From Ruthenibacterium lactatiformans (lineage in GTDB: Bacteria; Bacillota; Clostridia; Oscillospirales; Ruminococcaceae): a DNA stretch of 64,000 bases. The notes beneath the pieces are model-generated. The model was given only the letters and a program-made list of their open reading frames with translations. It was not told the origin of the DNA and ran no database searches. Position numbers and translations under genes: made by a program. The stretch lies in the NCBI RefSeq assembly GCF_000949455.1, contig NZ_JXXK01000001.1, positions 342,628-406,627 on the forward strand. Reading direction: 5' to 3'. Of this stretch, positions 1 through 8,319 are shown piece after piece. Every line of letters begins with the position of its first letter. The first letter of the stretch is position 1.

Positions 1-759
1 CTGCGCTCCCAGCGAAAGGAACGCATCCAGATGACGGTATACGTCGTCGCTGCATGCCCGCATGCGGTCGCTGCTTAAAAACGCACTGCACAGATTGATG
101 CCGATCAACCCGCCGCGCCGTACGATCTCCCGGATCTGCTTTTCCGTCAGGTTGCGGTGGTGCCCCGTGACACGGCGCACGTTGGAATGCGTGGCCACCA
201 CCGGACCACCGTAACATTCAAACACCTCCGCCACACCCTCGTCGGAGAGGTGAGAAACATCCGGTACAATACCATACTGCGGCAGCGCACGCACCACTGC
301 ACGGCCGAACTCCGTAAGCGGGCCGCCCGCTTCACCGCCGCAGCCAAGCTCGTTTTCGCCCATCCAGGTCAACGTCAGAAAGCGCACGCCGTCGCGCTGG
401 AATTCGGCCAAACGCTCAAGGCTCCCACCCAGCGCCGCACCGTTTTCCACGGAAAGAATGGCCGCGCGCCTGCCCTCTTCAAATGCGTCTTCCGTCTCCT
501 GCGCTGTGCGGCACTGAACGATCCGCTCTCTGTTCGCGGCGAGCTGCGCCCGAAAACAGGCGGTCTGACGGCGGTACGAAGCATAAGCCGTGTCCGCGCC
601 CGGCGCGTTGTCCTGCACGAATACGGCGAACACCTGCGCCCATCGACCCAGTGCCCGCGCCTTTTCCAGATTGACGTGCGCATCCGCATCCGCGATGCCG
701 CCGCCCTCCGTCAGGCGGGACACCGTGTCACAGTGCAAATCAAAAAAGTCCAACTTCAC
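1..759 (-). CDS. Membrane dipeptidase, peptidase family M19 (3' end outside window)
   Basis: Zinc dipeptidase of the renal dipeptidase type, hydrolysing dipeptides (often with D-residues). The 253 visible codons start VKLDFFDLHCDTVS, with the family's DLHCDT zinc motif near residue 7. Further on are the family-typical SVENG, DVSHLS, ATHSN and GHHRNLT segments in the expected order. I chose the GTG at 759 because AGAAGG lies about 7 bases upstream and the yraN stop is only 11 bases away, so this is the distal gene of the lepB-rbgA-rnhB-yraN operon. The last part of the TIM barrel lies beyond base 1. Substrate is unknown. Confidence 0.93.
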   Translation of the reverse strand, partial: MKLDFFDLHCDTVSRLTEGGGIADADAHVNLEKARALGRWAQVFAVFVQDNAPGADTAYASYRRQTACFRAQLAANRERIVQCRTAQETEDAFEEGRRAAILSVENGAALGGSLERLAEFQRDGVRFLTLTWMGENELGCGGEAGGPLTEFGRAVVRALPQYGIVPDVSHLSDEGVAEVFECYGGPVVATHSNVRRVTGHHRNLTEKQIREIVRRGGLIGINLCSAFLSSDRMRACSDDVYRHLDAFLSLGAQ

Positions 760-770
760 AGCCTTCTTTT

Positions 771-1142
771 CTACAAGGTAAACGCATTTTCAATACAATT
801 CAGCCGCGGCGTCCCCAAGCGGGGCACCGTGACCTCCACCACGTCGAAGCGCATAAAATTCTCCGCCAGCTCCGGGTGAAGCAGCAGATATCCCTGTGCC
901 GCCAAAACGATCCGCCGCCGCTTTTGCGCTGTTACAGCCTCTGCGGGCTGCGCGGCGGCAGCCTCGTCCCGCGTCTTCACCTCGGCAAAGATCAGCATGT
1001 CTCCTTTTTGTGCAATGACGTCGATCTCACCCCGGCGCGTGCGAAAATTCATCTCCAGCACCCGGCATCCTCTGCGCCGGTAATACACGGCGGCCAGCCT
1101 TTCGCCCATGGCCCCCCTGCGGGCGCTCTTCCGCTCACACAT
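771..1142 (-). CDS. yraN: UPF0102 / YraN family putative endonuclease-fold protein
   Basis: Small (123 aa) protein of the YraN family, a Holliday-junction-resolvase-like nuclease fold with no settled function. The fold signature is visible: GERLAAVYYRRRG near residues 13-25, then RRGEIDVIAQKGDMLIFAEVKTR, which holds the E-I-D and E-V-K positions of a PD-(D/E)XK core. It overlaps the end of rnhB by 8 bases, the usual neighbourhood of this family in Bacillota. The start at 1142 gives the usual N-terminal length. An ATG at 1109 preceded by a G-rich stretch is a weaker alternative. Confidence 0.9.
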   Translation of the reverse strand: MCERKSARRGAMGERLAAVYYRRRGCRVLEMNFRTRRGEIDVIAQKGDMLIFAEVKTRDEAAAAQPAEAVTAQKRRRIVLAAQGYLLLHPELAENFMRFDVVEVTVPRLGTPRLNCIENAFTL

Positions 1143-1740
1143 AACCGCGTTTTTTTAAAAAGGACCTGCGGTAAAACGGCTGAATGCCGTATTCGTCCAG
1201 CAGCGCGTAATGCAGCTTGGTCGGATATCCCTTGTGCTTTTCCAGCTGGTATTGAGGATATTCCTTCGCGAGCTGCTCCATGTACCGGTCCCGCGAGACT
1301 TTGGCCAAAATAGAGGCGGCCGAAATACTTGCCGAACGGGCGTCTCCCTTGACGACGCTTTGCGCGGGAATCTCCATCTCCGGGCACCGGTTGCCATCGA
1401 TGAGCGCCAGCCCCGGACGCACCGCAAGGCCCTCCACAGCCTGCCGCATGCCCAGAAGCGTAGCGTTCAGTATATTCAGCTCGTCGATGGTCTGCGGCCC
1501 CACCATCACGACCTTGTAGGCAAGCGCCTTTTCAATGATCTGCGGATACAGCAGCTCCCTCTTTTTTTCCGAAAGCTTTTTGGAATCGTTTACGCCGTCC
1601 ACCGGAGCTGCGGGGTCCAGAATAACAGCAGCCACGCACACCGGGCCGCACAACGGGCCGCGGCCCGCCTCGTCCACGCCGCACACGACACCCGCACGGG
1701 CGCGGTATTCTGCGTCGAATGCATACAGTTCCTCCGTCAT
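1135..1740 (-). CDS. rnhB: Ribonuclease HII
   Basis: Cleaves RNA in RNA:DNA hybrids, including single ribonucleotides misincorporated in DNA. The 201-aa protein carries the catalytic GVDEAGRG motif (Asp23, Glu24), followed by a VNDSKKLSEKKRE segment and VKGDARSASISAASILAKVSRD, both diagnostic of RNase HII. SD GGAGG sits 4 bases before the ATG, inside the end of rbgA, with which it shares an ATGA stop/start overlap. rbgA-rnhB pairing is standard in Bacillota. A second RNase H (RNase HI) is encoded at 49327-49764. Confidence 0.97.
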   Translation of the reverse strand: MTEELYAFDAEYRARAGVVCGVDEAGRGPLCGPVCVAAVILDPAAPVDGVNDSKKLSEKKRELLYPQIIEKALAYKVVMVGPQTIDELNILNATLLGMRQAVEGLAVRPGLALIDGNRCPEMEIPAQSVVKGDARSASISAASILAKVSRDRYMEQLAKEYPQYQLEKHKGYPTKLHYALLDEYGIQPFYRRSFLKKRGYV

Positions 1741-2612
1741 GCTTCCTCCGGCCTTTCCAGCGAAACGCGGCCCAGCTTTGCGCCTCGGAATTCATCCACC
1801 AGCGTAATGGCCGCGCGCTCGGTATTCACCACACCGCCGGACATCAGCATGCCCCGCTTGCGGCCCACAGTCTCCAGCAGGTCGTAGGCGTCCTGCCCCA
1901 GCTCCTCCGCTGTCAGTCGGTAACGCTCCGCCAAACGCTCCGGATACATCCGCTGCATTTCACCCAGCAGCGCCGTTGCCAGCGCCTCGATGTCCAGCAC
2001 ATCGTCCTTGATGGAACCGATGAAGGCCAGGTTGCCCGCCACCTCCATGGAGTCGAATTTTTTCCATAGCACGCCGGGCATATCCAGAAGGTCATAATTG
2101 CCCACGGTCACCCACTGCTTGCCCCGCGTAACGCCGGGCCTGTCGGCAGCCTTCGCGCGCGCCGCGCCCGCGAAGCTGTTGATAAACGTTGATTTCCCCA
2201 CATTGGGGATGCCCACGACCATCACGCGGATCTTCGCACCCGCCATGCCCTTGACGGCACGGCGCTCCAGAAGCTCCGCCAATTCCGTCTCGATCGCATT
2301 TTTTACGCCCTGTACGCCGCCGCGGTTTTTGCTGGTAATGGCAAGGCAGCCGTCGCCGCCGCGGCGAAAATACGCCACCCAGCGGGCGGTCACGTCCGGG
2401 TCGGCCAGGTCTGCTTTGTTCAGTACATACAGGTGGGGCTTGCCCGCCGTGATGCGCGCGATCTCCGGGTTCAGGCTGCTGCGCGGGATGCGTGCGTCCA
2501 AAAGCTGGAGCACGGCGTCCACATTGCGGATATCCTTTTCCATCAGGCGCAGCGTTTTTGTCATATGCCCCGGAAACCACTGGATGGGGCGTGCGCTCAG
2601 ACTCTCTTTCAT
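1737..2612 (-). CDS. rbgA: Ribosome biogenesis GTPase RbgA (YlqF)
   Basis: Circularly permuted GTPase needed for late assembly of the 50S subunit. The G-motifs appear in permuted order: NKAD (G4) at residues 65-68, then the P-loop GIPNVGKST at 134-142, then DMPG (G3). The N-terminal IQWFPGHMTK signature is typical of YlqF. Length 291 aa is normal. The gene sits just downstream of rplS and lepB, as in other Bacillota, and overlaps rnhB by 4 bases. Its own SD is weak, suggesting coupling to lepB, which it overlaps by 4 bases. Confidence 0.97.
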   Translation of the reverse strand: MKESLSARPIQWFPGHMTKTLRLMEKDIRNVDAVLQLLDARIPRSSLNPEIARITAGKPHLYVLNKADLADPDVTARWVAYFRRGGDGCLAITSKNRGGVQGVKNAIETELAELLERRAVKGMAGAKIRVMVVGIPNVGKSTFINSFAGAARAKAADRPGVTRGKQWVTVGNYDLLDMPGVLWKKFDSMEVAGNLAFIGSIKDDVLDIEALATALLGEMQRMYPERLAERYRLTAEELGQDAYDLLETVGRKRGMLMSGGVVNTERAAITLVDEFRGAKLGRVSLERPEEA

Positions 2613-3145
2613 GCGATTTTCCCAAAGCTGCTCAGCGGGAACACCCGCAGCAGCACCTTTCCCAAAATATCCCGTTCGTCGATGAAACCCACTTCCGTGC
2701 TGCGGCCGTCCAGCGAGCGCGGGCGGTTATCGCCCATCACAAACACGCAGCCCTCCGGAACCGTGACGGGAAACTCTACATCGTACCCGGTTGTCGTCGG
2801 CGCAGAAATATAAGGTTCTTCCAGCACCGCGCCGTTCAGCGTCACAGCGCCTGTCTCGAAATTGATATCAACAGTATCGCCGCCCAGAGCGATGATGCGC
2901 TTGACCAACGGGTCTCCGTAATTGATGTAGCCGTCCACCACCACCACATCGCCGCGCTGGGGCGTATACAGCATGCTCTGTACCGCCACGCGGTCCCCGC
3001 CGTAAAGCGTAGGCTGCATGGAAACGCCGGAAACGGTGATGATGCGCACGGCAAACACAAAAAACAGTACGATCACCGCCAGCGCGAACACCAGTGAATC
3101 ATACCACTCGAACAGCGCGTTTTCCTTAGACTGTTTCGGTTCCAT
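2609..3145 (-). CDS. lepB: Signal peptidase I
   Basis: Membrane-bound serine/lysine protease that removes signal peptides from exported proteins. The 178-aa protein has one N-terminal membrane anchor (about residues 17-37), the catalytic SGVSMQPTL box with Ser42, KRIIALGGD with Lys82, and the MGDNRPRSLDGR box near 137-148. The ATG at 3145 was preferred to the GTG at 3151 because AGAAGG lies 7 bases before it. First gene of a run ending with the M19 dipeptidase; an intrinsic terminator separates it from rplS. Confidence 0.96.
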   Translation of the reverse strand: MEPKQSKENALFEWYDSLVFALAVIVLFFVFAVRIITVSGVSMQPTLYGGDRVAVQSMLYTPQRGDVVVVDGYINYGDPLVKRIIALGGDTVDINFETGAVTLNGAVLEEPYISAPTTTGYDVEFPVTVPEGCVFVMGDNRPRSLDGRSTEVGFIDERDILGKVLLRVFPLSSFGKIA

Positions 3146-3173
3146 GCACACACCTTCTTTTCATCAATAATAT

Positions 3174-3207
3174 AACAAAAAAGGGACAATGTACATTGTC
3201 CCTTTTT
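3174..3207 (-). terminator. Intrinsic terminator after rplS
   Basis: Perfect 20-base palindrome (GGGACAATGT/ACATTGTCCC, 3183-3202) with A-runs on the left and T-runs on the right. Read on the minus strand it is a hairpin followed by TTTTTTG, 7 bases after the rplS stop and 29 bases before the lepB start. Confidence 0.85.
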
Positions 3208-3213
3208 GTGAAC

Positions 3214-3558
3214 TTATCGAAGCTGTTCTTTGACCTTGGCGGCCTTGCCGGTGCGTTCACGCAGATAGAAGAGCTTCGCGCGGCGTACACGGCCCTTGCG
3301 CACAACTTCCACTTTTTCAACGAACGGAGAGTTCACGGGGAACACACGCTCGATGCCCACGCCGTAAGCAGTGCGGCGCACAGTAAAGGTCTCGGCAACA
3401 CCGCCGTGCTTCTTCGCGATGACAGTGCCCTCAAACGCCTGGATACGCTCACGCTCGCCTTCCTTGATACGAACGGAAACACGCACGGTATCGCCCACGT
3501 TGAACTCGGGACGATCCTCTTTAATCATGCCTTCGGTAATGATTTTCATTGCGTCCAT
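3214..3558 (-). CDS. rplS: 50S ribosomal protein L19
   Basis: L19 lies at the 30S-50S interface. The 114-aa protein shows the family segments FNVGDTVRVSVRIKEG, FEGTVIAKKHGG, TFTVRR and the C-terminal RRAKLFYLRERTGKAA. The ATG at 3558 was chosen because GGAGG lies 11 bases upstream; the longer frame starting at 3576 would place the SD inside the coding sequence. It is transcribed from the promoter at 3679-3707 as a short unit ended by the terminator at 3174-3207. Confidence 0.98.
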   Translation of the reverse strand: MDAMKIITEGMIKEDRPEFNVGDTVRVSVRIKEGERERIQAFEGTVIAKKHGGVAETFTVRRTAYGVGIERVFPVNSPFVEKVEVVRKGRVRRAKLFYLRERTGKAAKVKEQLR

Positions 3559-3678
3559 TGTTGTACAATCCTCCATGTTTATTTAGACATTCATACCCGA
3601 CGGAGCGCCGGCAGAGGACTGTCCGTTTAATGTGTGACATTAACCCCGCTGTTGGCACAGTGGATATAACGCCTAAAT

Positions 3679-3707
3679 ATAATACCACATGGCAATTCCG
3701 AATGCAA
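3679..3707 (-). promoter_or_regulatory. Promoter of rplS
   Basis: On the minus strand: -35 TTGCAT, 17-base spacer, extended -10 TGGTATTAT. The start of transcription would fall near 3672, giving a leader of about 110 nt before rplS. A ribosomal-protein leader element could be present in it, but I could not identify one by eye. Confidence 0.7.
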
Positions 3708-3712
3708 GCATT

Positions 3713-4372
3713 TCAGGAAAATTTTTCGCCGTTTCGGGTGTAGATCCCGGTGCGCAGGATATCTCCCGATGCGGCGGGCAGGCCGTGCTGCTGCTCCAGC
3801 CACCCCAGCACCAGAACCGGGTTTACATTCAGCACACTGCCCGCAGGCAAACGCATACACACCACAAGGCCGCCGTTTTTCCGCATAAGCTGTACCTCCG
3901 GCAAATGCGCTTTCAGATCCACTGTTTTTTTCTTTCCGCGCTTGCCCTCCTTCACTACCTCGGCCGCGGGCGCCGCGTTATAGGCCTCCCATGCTGCGCA
4001 TGCCGCCTGCGCGTCTTTTTCCGCGTAGCGCACCTCATAAGCGGCGCACGCAATATCGCCCGCATCCAGCACGGCGGGCGCAATGCGCGTCACCTTAATG
4101 CCCCGGGGCAGGCACGCAGAAAGCGCCGGAGCCGCGGCGTCCCAGTCGTACCCCTCCGCCTCGGACTTGAAGTCCACCGTCTCGGCCAGGCTCTCCTGCC
4201 CCAGAGACAGCGGCGCGGCAAACGTCATATAAATGTGAGGGTTGAACCCCAGCGTATACCAGACAGGCAAGCCCGAACGCTTGAGCGCGCGCTGCATCAC
4301 CCGCTGCAGGTCCAGCAGCGAAATATAAGACGCCTCGCCCGTTTTGGTGAACCAGACTCTAATCGTAGTCAA
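3713..4372 (-). CDS. TIGR03936-type radical-SAM-associated protein (DUF2344)
   Basis: About 219 aa. The start (MTTIRVWFTKTGEASYISLLD), the RALKRSGLPVWYTLGFNPHI segment and the downstream PLSLGQES match the DUF2344 family that always accompanies the B12-binding radical SAM protein encoded just upstream, or is fused to it. Function is unknown, though RNA modification has been suspected. The TTG at 4372 was chosen because GGGAGG lies 8 bases before it; the GTG at 4381 touches the SD. It overlaps the upstream gene by 14 bases. In many Clostridia this pair precedes rng-rplU-rpmA; here it is followed by rplS instead. Confidence 0.88.
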   Translation of the reverse strand: MTTIRVWFTKTGEASYISLLDLQRVMQRALKRSGLPVWYTLGFNPHIYMTFAAPLSLGQESLAETVDFKSEAEGYDWDAAAPALSACLPRGIKVTRIAPAVLDAGDIACAAYEVRYAEKDAQAACAAWEAYNAAPAAEVVKEGKRGKKKTVDLKAHLPEVQLMRKNGGLVVCMRLPAGSVLNVNPVLVLGWLEQQHGLPAASGDILRTGIYTRNGEKFS

Positions 4373-6212
4373 AACAGGCACCTCCCAGCAGCTTATTTGC
4401 GCCGCAGCCGCTGCACGCGCGGTTGCATGGCGGCGTGGTCTGCGCGCCCAGCGCCTTTTGGTATTCCCGCACCAGGTACTCCCTGCTCACGCCATAGTCC
4501 AGGTGGCTCCAGGGCGTAACCTCGTCCAGACCGATGGTGCGGTTCGCGTAAAAAGCAGTATCAAAACCAAGGTCGCGAAACACCTCCAGCCATGTATCGT
4601 AACGAAACTGCTCGTCCCAGCCATCAAAGCAGCAGCCCCGGCGGTAAGCCTCCACCAGAACCCGGGAGAGCCGCCGGTCGCCCTTCGCAAAGACCGCCTC
4701 CAGAAAACTGGTATGACTGTCGTGGTAGCTCACACTGATCTTGCGGCTTTTGACGCTGCGCAGCAGATGCTGCTGTTTTTCACGCAGCTCATCCTCGGTA
4801 TTCTGGCCCACGAACTGGAACGGCGTCATAGGCTTCGGCACAAAACACGCCACGCTGATGGAGACCTGCACGCCGCGGCCCTTGGGTTTGTTTTCGTTTT
4901 TATAATAGAGGTCCACAATGCGCTGCGCCGTGTCGGCAATTCCCTCAACGTCCTCCATCGTCTCTGTGGGCAGGCCCAGCATGAAGTAGAGCTTCACGGA
5001 GGTGTAGCCGGCGCTGAAGGCAAGGTTGCAGGTGCGCTCGATTTCTTCCTCGGTAACGTTTTTATTGATGACGTCCCGCAGACGCTGTGTTCCGGCTTCA
5101 GGCGCAAAGGTAAGGCCGCTTTTCCGCACCTTGGTGGTTTTGCGAACCAGAGACTCCGAAAAGTTGTCGATGCGCAGCGACGGCAGCGACATACTCACAT
5201 GCTCTTTGGGCGTCCATTCCAGCATATCGTCCAGCAGTGTTTCCAGTTGGCTGTGATCACTGGTGGAAAGCGACGTCAGAGAGATCTCATCGTAACCTGT
5301 ATTCCCGCACAGGCTGCGCCCCGCCTTGGAGAGCATATCCGCATCCCGCTCACGCATGGGACGATAGATGAAGCCCGCCTGACAAAAACGGCAGCCCCGC
5401 ACGCAGCCGCGCAGCACTTCGATCTGCGCGCGGTCGTGCACCGCACCGATCATCGGCACCACAAAATTCTCCGGCAGCGGCTGGCTGTTCATATCCTGAA
5501 TGATGGCCTTGCGCACCACGGCCGGCGCGCCTTCTTTCGCCGTGATGGCTTCCACGCGGCCGTCGGGCCGATAGGACACATCGTAAAACGCGGGCACGTA
5601 AACGCCTTCGATATGGCACAGGCGCTTTAATATCTCCCGTTTGGTGAGCCCCTCTCTGCGCCCCTGAATGATGGTGTCGCACACATCAGGCAGCTGTACC
5701 TCGCCCTCGCCCAGCATCATCAGGTCAAAAAAATCCGCCAGCGGCTCAGCGTTGCACACGCACGGGCCGCCCGCCACAATGAACGGCGCATCCTCCCCTC
5801 TGTCCTTTGCATAAAACGGAATGTGCGCCAGGTCGAGCATAGCAAGAATATTGGTGTAGGAAAGTTCATACTGGAGTGTAAAGCCCACTACGTCGAACAT
5901 CCCCAGCGGGTCTTTGCTCTCCAGCGCATACAGCGGAATATCCCGCTGCTGCATCTGCTCCTTCATGTCCACCCAAGGCATGAACACACGTTCACACCAG
6001 ATGTTATCCCGTTTGTTGAGGATCTCATACAATATTTTCATGCCCAGAAAGGACATGCCCACCTCGTAGGTATCCGGAAAGCAGAAAGCGAACCGAAGGT
6101 CCAGCTTCTCCTTCTCCTTATATACGCAGCCCGGTTCGCCGCCGGTATAGCGGCCCGGTTTCTGCACTGCGGCAAGCGCAGCTTTCAGCTTTTCATCCAA
6201 GCGTTCAAACAT
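4359..6212 (-). CDS. TIGR03960 family B12-binding-domain radical SAM protein
   Basis: 617 aa. An N-terminal Rossmann-like cobalamin-binding-type region (about residues 40-200, with FPDTYEVGMSFLG and VAGGPCVCNAEP) precedes a radical SAM core with Cys270, Cys274 and Cys277 (CVRGCRFCQ). The C-terminus is Cys-rich (CNRACSGCGANK, then one more Cys), suggesting an extra metal or cluster site. The family is conserved in Clostridia but its substrate is not known. SD GGGAAAGG lies directly before the ATG. It is co-transcribed with the DUF2344 partner. Confidence 0.9.
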   Translation of the reverse strand: MFERLDEKLKAALAAVQKPGRYTGGEPGCVYKEKEKLDLRFAFCFPDTYEVGMSFLGMKILYEILNKRDNIWCERVFMPWVDMKEQMQQRDIPLYALESKDPLGMFDVVGFTLQYELSYTNILAMLDLAHIPFYAKDRGEDAPFIVAGGPCVCNAEPLADFFDLMMLGEGEVQLPDVCDTIIQGRREGLTKREILKRLCHIEGVYVPAFYDVSYRPDGRVEAITAKEGAPAVVRKAIIQDMNSQPLPENFVVPMIGAVHDRAQIEVLRGCVRGCRFCQAGFIYRPMRERDADMLSKAGRSLCGNTGYDEISLTSLSTSDHSQLETLLDDMLEWTPKEHVSMSLPSLRIDNFSESLVRKTTKVRKSGLTFAPEAGTQRLRDVINKNVTEEEIERTCNLAFSAGYTSVKLYFMLGLPTETMEDVEGIADTAQRIVDLYYKNENKPKGRGVQVSISVACFVPKPMTPFQFVGQNTEDELREKQQHLLRSVKSRKISVSYHDSHTSFLEAVFAKGDRRLSRVLVEAYRRGCCFDGWDEQFRYDTWLEVFRDLGFDTAFYANRTIGLDEVTPWSHLDYGVSREYLVREYQKALGAQTTPPCNRACSGCGANKLLGGACFDYD

Positions 6213-6588
6213 CCTTTCCCTTTTTCGGGCTTATACCCCCGCGTTGTTTCACCATACCCCAAGCTCACACTTCACGTTCCGCTTGGCATTCACTTAAAAA
6301 ACATGACATCTATGCCGCCAAACTCACGCCCCGCCCGCGGCCCGCATTCACTAAGCGGGCATATTATACCATGACGCCGCGAAGCGGCCTCAACAAAACC
6401 GCATCTGCTGCGGTTTTGCATGGTTCAATGTTCTCAAAGCTCTGTGCTCCAGCACAGGGCGTGTGCCGCGCACACGCCCGGCCGCGCAAGCGGCAGTTTT
6501 GGGGTCATTATACCGTATTTGCGCGCAGAATGCAAACAGAAAAGGCCTGTGCACGGTGCCATTCACGCGCTGCGCAGGCCTTTCTTCT
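6213..6588. other. Intergenic region holding repeat copy A
   Basis: No gene. Contains the two-module repeat described at 6261-6515. The short frames inside it arise from the repeat and have no SD or family similarity. The last 70 bases before the protease gene end show no clear terminator. Confidence 0.7.
6261..6515. repeat. Interspersed repeat copy A (module 1 + module 2)
   Basis: Module 1 (6261-6370) runs from AAGCTCACAC to CATATTATACC. Module 2 (6371-6515) runs from ATGACGCCGCG to TCATTATACCG. Both recur at 11004-11405. Module 2 contains a 9-bp hairpin AAAACCGCA/TGCGGTTTT (6395-6417) and the invariant core GGTTCAATGTTCTCAAAGC. Module boundaries carry ATTATACC, which on the minus strand reads GGTATAAT, an extended -10 sequence. 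No transposase is present. Confidence 0.85.
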
Positions 6589-7164
6589 TTATTTTTGCCT
6601 GAACTCCTTTGCCAGCAGATAACCCGGCCCCAGGAAAGCCGCCGCACGAGCGCCGCGCGGCATCCCGCCCAACAGCGCAAAGCCGAGCGCCGCCGCGCAG
6701 AACAGGCACAACAGCAGCCGCTGGGCACGGCGCAGCGCATCCTGCTTTTCCACAGGCAGCAAATTCTGCAGCAGGCGCGCGCCGTCTAACACGCCGAACG
6801 GCATCAGGTTGTAAACGCCCGTACACAAACTGACGGCGGCGAGAAAATACAGTGCGTAGCTCGCCTGCCGGTGAAGCTGCAAAAAAAGCAGCGCCGCCAT
6901 GATAAAATTCGCCAGCGGCCCCGCAGCCAGCACCCATAGCTCTTGTGTGCGGGGCAACTGCTCCGCTCCCGAAAGCCCGATGCCTCCCGCGCTGAAATGG
7001 AGACCGGGCAATTTATGCGCACACAGCATATATGCCAGCACATGCCCGCTTTCATGAACGAAAGCGCACACCAGTGTCATGCGAAGAAAGCCCATAGGGT
7101 CGAACAAAAGCCCCGCCGCCAGGCAGGCGCACAGCAGTACAGGCTGCACCGACGGCCCGCTCAT
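6589..7164 (-). CDS. Site-2 protease family protein (M50, SpoIVFB-like)
   Basis: Intramembrane zinc metalloprotease. The 191-aa protein is strongly hydrophobic with several membrane segments, has HESGH (residues 37-41) as the zinc-binding HExxH motif, and NLMPFGVLDG (119-128), the conserved third-ligand motif of site-2 proteases. It overlaps the end of the upstream M23 gene by ATGA. In Bacillus an M23-like SpoIVFA and the protease SpoIVFB form such a pair and activate pro-sigma-K, so that role is the leading guess here. Proximity to the TIGR03960 radical SAM gene fits the gene order of that region in other Clostridia. Confidence 0.88.
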   Translation of the reverse strand: MSGPSVQPVLLCACLAAGLLFDPMGFLRMTLVCAFVHESGHVLAYMLCAHKLPGLHFSAGGIGLSGAEQLPRTQELWVLAAGPLANFIMAALLFLQLHRQASYALYFLAAVSLCTGVYNLMPFGVLDGARLLQNLLPVEKQDALRRAQRLLLCLFCAAALGFALLGGMPRGARAAAFLGPGYLLAKEFRQK

Positions 7165-8186
7165 GCGGCCAGCTGCGGAAAACTGGGCATCGGGTCCACC
7201 CGCACGCCGTCGAGAATGATCTCCAGATGCAGGTGCGGGCCGGTCACAAGGCCTGTGCTTCCCACCACTGCAACAGTCTGCCCCTGCGTAACCGTCTCCC
7301 CTCCGCGCACAAAGATGTAAGAGAGATGCTGGTACAGCGTCTGGACACTGCCCTCATGGCGGATAATGATATAATAGCCCCGCAGACGGTTGTAGCCCGT
7401 GCGCACCACCTGGCCGGACTGTGCCGCTGCCACAGGCGTGCCCTCTGCCGCCGCGATGTCGACACCCGCATGGAAATCATCCGCACCGTTCACCGGGTTA
7501 TCCCGGAAACCGTACCCCGAAGTGACCGGCCCCGCCACCGGCAGCAGAAGCTCCTGCGGCAGCGTATAATCGTCCATGGAAGCGCCGTCAGGCACCTCAC
7601 GTTTTTCGATACCGGGCCAAAAGCCGCCCTGCCCGTCCAACGCCTCCGGATCTTCCAACTGCCGAACCAGCCGCTCCGCGCCCATACGCAGATCCTCCAC
7701 CACGCCGTTCGCAAACCGCGCAAATGCATTATCCGTGGAAAACTCTACGCCCGCTGTCATCATCTCGCGATACTCAGCCCTCATGTCCTCCAGAAAAGGC
7801 GCGCCGGCGCTTCGCGCAAAAAACACAAACGCCACCAACAGCGCGCACAGCAGAACCTGCACGAACAGGACATGCTCTTCGCCCGAGTTTACCTGAGGCA
7901 CCGTGAACGGCTCCGGCTTCATCTTTGCTGTGGGGTAGAGCTGTTCCACCGGCGCTGTTCCCGCGTCCCGCTGCCCCTCCGGCATGTCCTCCCGGTCTCC
8001 CGCAGCCGCTGAAAATGTTCCCGGAACCGGCTCGGGCAGCTCAAACCGCTCGGCCCGTTCCCCCTGCGGCCGCTGTGTCCGGCGCGCCTTTCCGTCCCAT
8101 CCCGCTTCTGGTGTGCCAATTTCCTCCGGAGGGTCCTCATTCAGCCGCATCCATTCCTCCTGCCGCCCGCTGTCCTTTTCCCACAT
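7161..8186 (-). CDS. M23 (LytM) family membrane protein, SpoIVFA-like
   Basis: About 341 aa: a charged cytoplasmic N-terminus of about 105 residues, one membrane segment (VLFVQVLLCALLVAFVFF), an extracytoplasmic linker, and a C-terminal LytM domain with FHAGVDIAA (His and Asp zinc ligands) and GPHLHLEI (HxH). The zinc ligands are intact, so hydrolase activity is possible, whereas SpoIVFA itself is a regulator. The ATG at 8186 fits the AAAGGTG SD; a GTG at 8195 is possible. It overlaps the site-2 protease gene by 4 bases, supporting a SpoIVFA-SpoIVFB-like pair. Confidence 0.85.
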   Translation of the reverse strand: MWEKDSGRQEEWMRLNEDPPEEIGTPEAGWDGKARRTQRPQGERAERFELPEPVPGTFSAAAGDREDMPEGQRDAGTAPVEQLYPTAKMKPEPFTVPQVNSGEEHVLFVQVLLCALLVAFVFFARSAGAPFLEDMRAEYREMMTAGVEFSTDNAFARFANGVVEDLRMGAERLVRQLEDPEALDGQGGFWPGIEKREVPDGASMDDYTLPQELLLPVAGPVTSGYGFRDNPVNGADDFHAGVDIAAAEGTPVAAAQSGQVVRTGYNRLRGYYIIIRHEGSVQTLYQHLSYIFVRGGETVTQGQTVAVVGSTGLVTGPHLHLEIILDGVRVDPMPSFPQLAA

Positions 8187-8256
8187 CAACGTCACGCACC
8201 TTTTTATCCCGGTTTTTCGGAACGCTCATTCCTTTAAAAAGGCTATGCGGCGAACG

Positions 8257-8301
8257 CCAAAAAAAGAACCCGGACAGCCTGTGTACAACAGATTGTCCGG
8301 G
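8257..8301 (-). terminator. Intrinsic terminator after ppk1
   Basis: Stem CCCGGACA/TGTCCGGG (outer arms of 8269-8301) followed on the minus strand by TTCTTTTTTT. It lies 18 bases after the ppk1 stop and before the M23 gene. Confidence 0.85.
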
Positions 8302-8319
8302 CCGGTAATTTGGGAAGGG

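Noticed and set aside
3577..3678. L19 leader RNA before rplS
   Set aside because: A leader is likely present, but no recognisable structure could be confirmed by eye.
8257..8301. Second terminator reading on the plus strand
   Set aside because: No plus-strand gene lies before it, and the T-run is on the minus-strand side only.
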